Shown here in pieces: positions 25,201 to 37,200 of a stretch of DNA of 64,000 nt; the first letter of the stretch is position 1; every line of letters begins with the position of its first letter. The position numbers and the translations under genes are program-made. Location of the stretch: NCBI GenBank assembly GCA_029961685.1, contig JARWKL010000012.1, positions 18,895,227-18,959,226 on the forward strand. Reading direction: 5' to 3'. The notes beneath the pieces were generated by a model that searched no databases, was not told the DNA's origin, and worked only from the letters and a program-made list of their open reading frames with translations. The DNA comes from Aristolochia californica (lineage: Eukaryota > Streptophyta > Magnoliopsida > Piperales > Aristolochiaceae).

Positions 25201-28200
25201 AGGATGGCCTAGGCAGTCCAACAAACCTAGACAAGCAGGACAGTAGATGCAAGCATTAATTTTGAAATTTGAAGTCTATGACGACCTACTTCTAAACCAT
25301 CAACATGGTGTAAGGCAAATAGAAAAGAAGGGTGGAGACAAGAGGATACAGGACCAGTTGGTTCATTTTGACTACAATAATGTTGGACAACAAAGGATCG
25401 AGTAATAGTAAATTTCCACCCTGAAAATGTTATGCAGGTGTAACAAAAACTGAAAGTTTAAATATTCAAATGAAAGGCACTAGCTATGGCAGTCATATAA
25501 TGGCCGAGCAGTTCAGCAGTTTTAGTAAACCTGTTTTTTTGAAAGAGACCAGGGATATAATCAGTTTATTAGTTCTGAAACTAGACAAGTGTCAAAGCAG
25601 TATATATCTTGCTATCTACTTCAGAATTTGTCTACTTGTTGTCTAAATTTATATCTCAATCTCTCCAAACAACAATCTGGAAAAAATCAAATAAATACCA
25701 AACATGATAGCCCAATCCTAAAAATAATGTACTAAAATGAAATGTAGAAGTAAACACTAACCTTGAAGTCACAATCCATAAAAGAAAAACTTCCAATTTA
25801 ACCTTTCAAAACCCGACTTCTATGTACAATTGTATGATTTATTTCACCTTTTCCTAGTTCAATGAAAACAAAATGAATGCACAACAAGCATCAAGGGATG
25901 ACTACTGAGTAATCCAAGTCAGGCCACTCATTTATTGTTTACTTGTTTTCAGACATGCACTTGATTAGTATATGATCATGGTGAGATGCTTGGATTAGTC
26001 GCACGTCGAGCCTTAAGCTTGCAAGCTAAAGCGGAGGAAGAAGAAGTACAGCAGGAGAATATCTTTCACACTCGCTGCCACGTGAAAGACAAGGTATGTA
26101 GTGCTATTATCGATGGCAGTAGTTGTACTAATGTTGCTAGTACGTCCATGATTGAAAAGCTAGGGCTCACAACTCGTAAACACCCTCGTCCATACAAGCT
26201 GCAATGGTTGAATGATAGTGGTGAAGTAAGGGTTACGAAGCAGGTTGTTGTACCATTTCGAATCGATAAATATGAGGATGAGGTACCAATGCAAGCTGGA
26301 CATCTCCTCTTAGGAAGACCGTGGCAATTTGACCGACGTGTGCAGCATGACGGCTTCACCAACAAGTACTCATTCACGCGCAATGAGCAGACAATCACTC
26401 TAGTTCCGATGACACCAAAACAAGTATATGAGGATTTGAGGACAAATCCTTCTCAAGAGGGGGGGGACCCACCATGGTAACACGAGTTGGTGGGACCCAC
26501 CATGTGAACGTGGGATGCCAAGAAGAGTCCTCATAAGAAGAAGTTAGAATTTTAGTTATATTAGATCTCTAGTAGATTGTGTTATCTTTTCAGGATATGC
26601 TTATCTTAGAGAGTTTGAGTTTGAGTTATGTTAGATTTCTAGTTTACATTGAGTTATCTTATCATGATAGGTTTATCTTTAAGAATTAGAGTTTGAATGT
26701 AATTAGGACTCTACCACGTCCTCCACTATAAATAGAGGACCTTATACACAGATTAAAGGGAGTTTTTTATGATTATTCATATTGTGAGTTATTCACTTTT
26801 TCGAACTTATTAAGGTCTCCTTGTGGCGTTCAAAATCGACTTATCAAACAGATTTTCCATCCCTGTTTGTGGCGTCTTCACCATACCAAGGTTCTTGCTT
26901 TGCTAAGCAACGGGTCGCGGTTCCCATCAAACTTGAAAGATCTTGGGGACGGTTTCCAGATTTGGTATCGAGTTTAGTCACGTGTTGACGTGGTTCGTAT
27001 CAAATTACAAAAATACCTCTCCTTACATAAAAATCACTTATTCTCTTATAACTCCCATTCTACTCTTCCTACGAAGATAAAATATTGTACATAGACTAAA
27101 TCAAACATGTTGAACAAGATAGTATCATAGTATAAAATGTCCAACCATGTAAAATGACCAAAATACCCTTGAGCTGATTTTCTCACACTTAGATTTGATG
27201 CATATAAATGAATATTTTCCTAATATTCTAAAGAACTTCCTCAAGCATTCATTAATACAACTAAACTTCCCTATTTTTTCCCCAATGAAGAAACATAGAG
27301 TTCACTCTAGTGGGTCAGACAAGTAATGTTGATTAGTTTTAGTGACAAACATATTATTTAATTATTTTTCAGGAATAATGGTAATTACAATATAGAGTTG
27401 CTAAGTGGCAAAGAAAAAGAGAGAGAATTGAACAAATCAAGGGGATGGGTGCAGCAACATGGTGGTTTAGATTCAAGAAATAACAAGTTGAATGCTTCCT
27501 CTAGAGTACCGGTAACCTAGATTTCAACAACAACCAAGGGTGTGTTTGTGACAATAAGGAAAATGTAGGAAAAATGTCGTGCGAAAATTTTCATGTTGAC
27601 CAAAATTTTCTAGCATTTATCCCATTTTTGGGGACAGGAGAATTTCTGATTAATTCTTCATCTTTAAGAAATGCTAAAAAGGATAAGAAAATGAGTTTCC
27701 TCTTGCTCCTATGGTAAAAATAAACCAAGAAGCACTAAAGTGGATCTTGATCACCAACTTCTTAGTTCAACTTTATTTTTTAGAATTTATTTTATTTGTA
27801 GTGTAAACACAAGCACCATAACTAATTTTTTCTCATTGTTTCCTAGGGTGGCACAAACACAAGAAAACTGGTCAAAGGGATTTTTTTTCCAATAGGAAAA
27901 GTTTCCAATGAGAAAATTAGTCCAAGGGAAAATATTTTTTCCTTCATTTTGTTTTCCTATGGTAGCACAAACAGTCCTTACGAAAACTACAATTTAATTC
28001 AAGTTTGTTGAGTGGGTGTAATCCAACATTGATAAAAAGCTAAGTGGTCTTGATGTTATAATATTGAGCAAAAGACCTCCTAAATGGCTAGTCATTTGGG
28101 ATCGAACCGGGCTCAATCCAGCTGTTGTATCGAAGCAGGATGTCTAGTTGGCCTAGACCTAGTTTATGCTCCATTGTGAATTTATACCCACCTCAAGCTC

Positions 28201-31200
28201 GTTATGTGTAAGCCTAGAAGTGAGCAGGAGTGTTGAGTGAATAGTCCTACATAGATAAAAATTAAGAAGGGTTATTGGGTTATAATGTTGAGAATAAGCA
28301 TCCTAAGTGGTAGTCACTTTGGAATGAAGTAGAGCTCAATCCAATACGTTTAATGGGTAAAAGTTGAAAGACCAAGAGTGGGGCTTTTGTAGCTATTGAG
28401 AAAAATAGCAAACAGAGAAATAAAACAATAAAAAGGATAAGTTTATCCAAGAGAGAACAAAAACCCAAACTTTATTAATAGCAAAAGAGTAATTTTTTTT
28501 AAATATATGAAGGCCTTTTATGGATATACAAATCAACAAAATAGGAAATTTCTATGTTGTCCGCAATAAGAAATAGACTCCAATTAGGACTTTCTGAATC
28601 TATATCTACTAACTGAAAAGAAACTCATAACAAGAAATAGTTTCTAACTTAAAGACTTGCTAAATTTAGCCTACACCAATTTGGAAACAAAGCCAAAACC
28701 AAAATAGGAAACCATTGCTTGAAAAGCTACCTAATTGAAGCTTTTACTAAAACAACAAGTTAGTTGTCTAGTTAAAACTTTTAAGTTTAGCAAGCTTGAA
28801 ATAGGAAATTGCCTCTTAGAAAGACTTTCTATTCTTGGAACTTGTCCTAAAATGGGAAATCCATGCCTCTTGAAATTGAGTCTTCTTCTTTCTTCTTCTT
28901 CCATACACATGGGTGATCTTGAGGTGATTTCTTGTCCTTGGATATTCCTGAGCTAGATCTTCCACATCATAATGTATTGCATCAGCGGGGCACCACCTTG
29001 GTGGACTCGTCTGCAGTCAAGTTATTGAGATTCCTAGGTCAACCAATTCTTTGGCCGATAGGCTAGCTAAATTTGGAACTTCCCAGCAATCTCTCATTGT
29101 TTGGGACAACTCTCCCTCTTTATAATCTTGCTCATTTGAGCCTTCTCGTATTCTCTCAACACTATTTAAAAAAAAAAAAAAAAAAGTTATTGAGTTATTT
29201 ATTGACAAAATGAAAAAAAAGTAAGGAGAGAGAATGAGAGAGAAGAAAGCGGAGAAGAGAGCTCCAAGAAAGAGGTGTGTTAGGAGTCGTGAATGACCCC
29301 CAACCTTTATTTATTAAAGTGAAACCCTAATTTCCTTATATCTCCCATTCTACAAGTCCTATTTACATGAAACTTGGACCATAGACATAATTCAATATAA
29401 GTAACAAGATTACATCAAGACATATGAATAAAGATAAAAGTAAAATGGCCAAAATGCCCTCAAATACAAAAGATAAGCAAGGAGGATAGCCGATAATTCC
29501 AGCCAAATACATTGTAAGAGGATGGCCACCCAATAGAGGATCCTGAAGAGTTAGCAGCCCTCAAAGTCAGACACTATTCCCCTTGATATTCATGCAGAAT
29601 CTCATCCTATTTCCCATCTAATACCTGTACTCCACACCAAACACAATGTCTTTAACACATTCTTACCCACCCCAGATCATCAAAAAACATAAAATAGGAG
29701 AAGAGCATGGCATTAAAAAATTAACATGAGAAGCTATATCCATCAGCAAGCTCAGTTTTTTCCTAAAAGAAAGTTCCTTCTTTTATGAACTATCCTCACA
29801 AGATATATGGTGAAACAGGTCGCCTTTTGTAAAAAAGGTGAGACCTCCAGGAGATGAAAGAGGTGTTCCACAATGTTTAAGTGGGGCTGAGGACCATCCT
29901 AAAATGACTAGTTGGATTTCTTTTTCCAACAAATAACTGCAAAAAAATCTCAATCCTAAACCAACGTGGGTATATTCCTACAAACAATCCCCTCATATCC
30001 AGGTGTAAGTATACAAACAATGGACCCGATAAGGTGTACGAAATATACACGACAGAATCTAAGCCCAACAGAATCTAAGCCCTACTACGATACCCTGTTA
30101 AAGTTGGGTCAAAGTCTATCCTAAAATGACTTGCCAAAATTAGGAGTTTTTTCCCATAACTAGAACCCTAGGATTGTTTCAAACTGAACCATTGTGGGAT
30201 TATTCCCAATGACACACAAGACCCTTAACCAATGGATAACCATGAAAATTGATAAGGCTATGCAAATAAAGAAACACATGGAAAAGAACAGGGTAAGGAG
30301 GTATAGGACATAAAAATAAATTAAAGCAGAATGAATTGCATTCAAACTACATTAAGGAAAACAAAACCATAGTCACCTATCAACATGATAAAGTAAAATG
30401 CCAGCAACAGCTGAAAAAAAAGTGCATCCAGCAGTAATTTTAAGAGTTATTGTCTAACCAGGAAGCTTTCCCTCCTCTGGACACTGGTCTGGTTTGGAAA
30501 CATCTACTCTTCCATATTTCATGGGGATTTTGGGCCCTCCGGCCTCCTGGTAAAAATACCATTAAAATATTTGAGCACATAACCTATCTTTTGGTCAGTT
30601 CTGCATCCAATAAATAATGCTAAATCCAAGATAGCTGACCTCAATGGCAGTGGCACTTGCTAGCTGGAACAGATCTGCATATGTCACACCTGGATATTTG
30701 TCTTTGATTGGCTGAAGCAGCTTTAATGCATTTATAAGACCTGAAACACCAAATAGTGATGCGATAATTTTTATTTGACTCCCTCTGACTGCAAGAGTTT
30801 GTCACCTTTTTAAAGTACTTTATTTGCAGCATAGACAATGTTTACCAGCATTAGCAGCATGCTTTAGTTCTATGTCAAATCTCAAACTCCCATTAGCTCC
30901 ACCTTGTTGAGGCCACTCTTCAATGTTCTTATCATAGGTACCCGCATCATGCCACCCCAAGCGAACCTGCCATAATATGAATAAAACAATAAATGATTGG
31001 ACCCACTGCTATCTTCATTTAATTTTCTACAAGTAGTTATATTTGCAATAATGAAGAAGTTCAAAAAGAGAATAGGTTATGCATGTGTAGAATATGAAAA
31101 ATAAGGAGAAATAGAGAAGGAAAGAGAAGGAAAATAGAAGAGAAGAAGTTGAGGAGGCTGCAAACTGTTAGAGTCAGGAATCGACCCACAAGTCACTTAA

Positions 31201-34200
31201 ATACCCACTTAAGAAAAAGGTACAGAATAACATATATATGCCCCTCTACATATAAACCCTTTGTTAAATATATTGAAAGGGTAATTTGGTCATTTCACAT
31301 AGGTCTGATCATATCAAGGATAGTGCTAATAGTTTCAGAAAGTGTAGACGTATCTATAGTCCAATTTTCATATTTTTCGACTTGTATATGTGAAGATATA
31401 ATGTGTATATGTTTGAGGAAGGGTAGTGGAGTCTTTTCCTCTTCAACTATCTTAAGTGAATAAAGGGATTAGGGGCCTCGTGCTTTTCCCCTACTCTAGG
31501 TCGACGTCTTCTCTCAGAAACAGCTCCTCCTCTCTTCCTTCTATCTTTTCTCTCTATCAACTCTATGTCTCTCAATATTGCACTTGGTATCAGAGTGAAT
31601 AGGTCCATAGTACACGCGTTTGAAACATCCTTCTTCTTCTCTTGAAGCCTACAATCTCATAAGAAAGGAGATTTCAAGTCTGGTGTGGTCTGGTTGGTAA
31701 AACTCTAATATGTTTGTATTCTTTCGTGATATAACCCTAGGGTTGATGGTTTTTGCTGCTAGTTAAGCAGTATAATAACTATTTTCTGCCTCATGAGGGT
31801 TTGCTGAAGTGCGACTGACCTCTCTCTTACTGTACGCACCTTATTATATGACCTATTGCTTGCATCATCTTTCAATTGGATGATGTCAGCCCTTATTGTT
31901 GGAGTTTTCTTGTATATTTTTGGCTTGATTGCAAAATTGATCACATTCTCTAGAATTGGATTTTTTTTTATTTTTTTATTTTTATGAAGATGTATTTCTA
32001 TTAACAAGAGAAAATTACAAGGGGGGAGGGAGCAAATCCCTTACAACAAGAGATTGCAAGGAAGCTCCCTCCTTGGCAAGCACATCTGCTGCTGAATTTG
32101 CAGATCTCAGAATGTGAGACCAAATACATGAAAAAGATGATACAATTTCCAAAATCTTCTGGAATATGTCCCAGTGCCTCCATGGGGGGGGGGGGGGGTA
32201 TTGCGCTGGCTCTAGAATTGGATGTTTGGCACATATTAATTTATTGACCTAGCCCAGATTTGAAGTGGGGCCCACATAGCTATTATTGATATACTTGTGT
32301 AGTAAATGAAATTGTCACTTAATTGCAGACTATCTTGTTTCCCATGGCTGAGTTTGGAGAAATTATTACTCCATCGAGGGATGTTGTGAATTCAGATGGG
32401 AAAGATTCCATATTAATTACATCTAAGAGATTGAATAGATGCAACTATCTGAGTTGGTCCAAATTTGTTTGAATCTACCTAAAGGCAAAAGCAAATCCAA
32501 ATTTAACCGAGATGATCCTCCTATGCTCATTATAGACGATTGGGAAGCAGAAGACAGTCAAGTAATGACTTAGCTATTGAACAAAATGGATTTGAGGCTG
32601 AGAAAAAGATTATCAATTACGAAACAGCCAAGGAGATGTGGGTGTCCTTGGAATCAATATATGCTTAGGAGTGTTACCTGTCCAAGGTCTATGAACTATA
32701 TATGCTAGACTCTGTAGCCTTAAAAGGGGAGAGAGATCAATCATAGATTATTATAATGAACTGAAAGGTATTATGCACCAAGTCCACATGTTCCACCCGT
32801 TTACTACTAATGAGAAAGAACTTAGAAAACAACAAGAACAAGTTCTTACTTCAAAATTTCTAAATGGATTGGGATGAGAATTTGATCCAATTAGGGCTAA
32901 ATTGTTAGATTCAGATGATGTATCATCACTTTCCACAGCATTTAACAAAGTTATGAGAACAGAAACTATAGTTATGTCCAGAGGAAGCAAAGACGATAAG
33001 AATGTTAATGTGTCAGCATTGAATTCCTTTGGTGAGTTAGAGTCTACTCGAGACCAAGGAGGTAGTTCTTGAGGTAGAGGTAGAGATGGATTTTGGTAGA
33101 GGCCGAGGCTGAGGCCACACAGATGGTAAAAGTGATAGAAAGTGTGTTCAGTGTGGATACACCAATCATTTCTCTAACAAATACTGGATTAAGTTTGGAA
33201 AGCCCACTTGGGCAAACTCATTGACCCATGAGCATACCAAGTCCACGACTGGACAAATGGTTGGTGTCTTACCAGGAGCACCTAATGAAATGCAACAGTT
33301 GGACTAGCGCATGGCTCAACTTGCATCTATCTCAACTCCTTCCTCCTCATCATCAGCTGCACAACCTCCACTTCCTACGACTACTCTGGTCAACTTAGGT
33401 ATGTTTGCTTTGCATGTGTGCCTTAGATATTCCTAGGTATTGACTCAGGAGAATCTACTCATATGTTAGGTATGTTATCCTTGTTCATTGATTTCAAGGA
33501 CTCTTCATCGGTACTTGATAGGTCCATGTCACTTGTTCATGGAGTGGATAATGTCACATCTACTCCATCTATGCCTCTCAAGTCTATGTTATTTGTTCCC
33601 ATATCCCCTCATAACTTGTTATCTGTAAGCCAACTTACTAAGTCTTTGCAATGTTCCGTAACTTTCTATCCTTCTCACTATGTTTTAAGATCTTACAATT
33701 AGGAAGATGATTGGTTCCATGCGTGAAAGGAGAGGACTATACCACTTGGATGGATCATCACTGATGCCTACCTCCACTCTTCATACGACAGTTTCAACCT
33801 TCAAGTGGCATTTAAGACTTGGACATCCTTCTCTTGAAAAGTTTGTTCATCTTTTTCCCACATTTCCGCCAAGTTCAACTTTTCAATGTGAGTTGTGTCA
33901 ATTGAGCAAACATCATCGAGTGTTTTTCCATTGAGTCAGAAGAAAAGTAAAAGATTGTTTGAACTTATTCATTGTGATGTATGGGGACCATGTTTAGTTC
34001 CAAGTTTGTTTGTATACAAGTATTTTATTTCTTTTATTGATGATTCCAACCGCACTAATTGGGTTTACCTCCTACTGGAGAAGTCTAAGGTATTTGATGT
34101 ATTTCAAACTTTTAAAATGAAATTAAAAACCAATTCGATGTTATTATTCAGATTCTTCGTACCAACAATGGATTCAAATGCATGAAATACAAGTTTACTG

Positions 34201-37200
34201 CATTTTGTTAGACTCGTGGTACACTTCATCAATCGTGTTGTGTGTTTAATCCACAAAAAAATGGAGTAGTAGAGCGTAAGAATAGGCATTTGTTGGAAAT
34301 TGCCCGGACAATGTTCATTCATATGCATGTACCCAAGTCCTATTGCTGAGATGTTGTACTTACTGCATGTTATCTTATTAACAGAAGGTGTTGAATTCAT
34401 CCAATACTTTATTTTCATTGCCTCCTCGCATTTTTGGTTGTGTGCTTTGCCCATGTTTTTGGTACTTCTACAGGCAATCTGTCACCACATGTTGTCAAAT
34501 GTGTTTTTATTTGATATTCTAGGACACAGAAGGATATAAATGTTTTTGTCCTTCTCTTTACAAAACTTGTGTCTATTGATGTGACCTTCTTTGAGGATGT
34601 ACCTTTCTTTTCTCCTTCTGATATAGTTACTCCACCTCTAGTCACAGTTCCTAGTGTTGTGGTTCTTGCACAAGTAGAAGATGTCTTTAGTCTATCACAA
34701 TCTACTACTAAAAAAAAGCCCTTTCATTTGTACCAACGTAGGTAACAAGGTCTACAACAAGCTACAGTTCCCTCTTACTCATAGATTCCAACAACTTTTT
34801 CAATCACAGGATCCTGAGGTAACTTATTTCCATATCCCTATTGCTCTCCGTAAAGGAGTTCTTTCACTAACTCGTCATTCATTGTCTCATTATGTTTCCT
34901 TTGATTCCTTATCCACAGGATACATGCAGTTTGTTTTACCTTTGTCCTCTTGTACTATTTCTCCTTCTATGCAGGATGCTTTTTTATTTCCTTAGTGGAA
35001 ACATGCTATGGATGTTGAGATGGCATTGTTGACAAATAGAGGCACGTGAAGTTTGTGTGATGTTCCTTTTGGTGTAACAATTGTGAGGTATCATTGGGTC
35101 TACACAATTAAATATAGAGTAGATAGATTTATTGAGCTATAAGGCCTGGTTAGTTGCAAAAGGGTACACCCAGATGTATGGAATTGATGTGTTTGATACG
35201 TTCCCTCCAGTCGCACAATTGATGTTTGTTCGTATACTTGTCTCACTTGTTGTTAATCAGAATTGGACACTCTTCCAGCTTAACATTAAGAATGTCTTCT
35301 TGTATGGTGACTTAGAAGAAGAAATGTATATGGAGCAACCTCCGGGGTATATTGCTCAGGAGGCGACTCACAAAGTATGTAGACTAAAGTATGGGCTTAA
35401 ACAATGCATGAGGGCATGGTTTGAAAAATTCAGCTAAATAGAACTATTATTTGGTTTCTCATGAAGTCACTGTGATCATCCATTATTTTTTAGGAAGAGA
35501 TCGTCTGGAGTCATAGTTCTTCTTGTATATGTTGATCACATTGTTTTGCTAGGAATAATGTTCAAGGTATTGAAGAAGTAAAACATAAACTAGCTAAACA
35601 TTTTCAGAAATAGGATTCGGATTCCCTAAAAAATACTTCCTTGGGATAGAGATTGCAAGAAGTAAGACTGGTATTTTGTTGACACAGAGAAAGTATGTCA
35701 CTGACATGCTACAGGGTTATGACTCATACAATTAGTGAGATGAAGTGGGTTTGATGAGTATTGCAAGAGCTGATCTACAATGTCCTATACCAATGACAAT
35801 GTATTATGATAATCAGGCCGTCATTTTTACTACTAGCAACCTAGTGTTTCATGAAAGGACCAAACACATTAAAGTGGATTATCATTTTGTTCGAGATGCA
35901 GTAATGAAAAAGGAAGTTGATACACCTTATGTTCGATCCGGTGATCAACTTGGTGATGACTTCACTAAAGCCTTGGCCAAAAGAGAGTTTAAGACCTTTT
36001 TTAACAAGCTAGGACTACTAGATATATACGTCCAGCTTGAGGGGAATGTTAAATATACTGAAAGGGTAATTTGGTCATTTCACATAGGTCTAATTGTATC
36101 AAGCAGAGTGTCATGAGTTTCAAGAAGTGTCGAAGTATCTATGGTCTAATTTTCATGATTTTTGGACTTGTATATATGAAGATATAAGGTGTACATAGTT
36201 GAGGGGCAGAGGAGTCTTTTCGTCTTCAACTCACTTAAGTGTATAAAAGGATTAGGGGGCTCGTGCTTTTCCCCTAATCTAGATTGATGTATTTTCTCAT
36301 AAACAAGCTCCTCTCTTCTTTCTTTTTTTTTTTTTTTTTTGAAGAAGATGTATTAATAAAACAAAAGAGAATTACAAAATTTGAGGGAGCACGTCCCTTA
36401 TAACCAGTGATTGTAGGGTAGCCCCCTGCCTGGCAAGCACATCAGCCGCTGAATTAGTGGATCTCGGAATGTGAGACCAAATACAAGGAACAATTAAGGT
36501 AATATCTAAAATTTCTTTAAAAGTATCCCTATGCCTCCACGGAAGAGAAGATGTGTTCTCACACCAACCTATCACCACTTTGGAGTCACCTTCAACATGG
36601 AGAGGCCCCCTACATTTATCTCTGAAGATACGAAGACCGAAGAGGAGACCATGCAATTCAGCAGACGTTCAGCAGACGTAGAGTCTGATATACCAAGGGG
36701 TCCGGCATAAGTGAAGAGATGATTACCGGAATTGTTTGAAATAACTCCTCCGAAACCAGAAATACCAGGGTTGCCAAGAGACGAACCGTCAAAATTTAAC
36801 TTTAGGAAACCAGGATAAGGAGGAGACCATTCTCTCATGACCGGAGGCTTTTTCCCAATGTGCATCAATGCCAAGTTTCTCCAATTTTCACGAATGGAGG
36901 AACCCAAATAAGGAGAGAAAGCTTTCCTGGTTAATAGCCAAGTTGATATTTGCCCAACCACTTTGTCCGCAACTCGGTCTAAAGATTCACTTTTTGCATC
37001 AAAACGTCTTCTATTTCGCTCATTCCAAAGACCCCACGGGATAAAACTAGTACATGCAGAGAGCATCATCTTTCCAAGACTCGGCATAGGGGTACCCATG
37101 AGAGATTTACTGAACAAAAACAGATCAGCCGCCATGCAGAACTGAAAACCAAACTTTCCAAGAATGTTGATCCACACCTTCCAAGAAAAGCTGCAATGGA

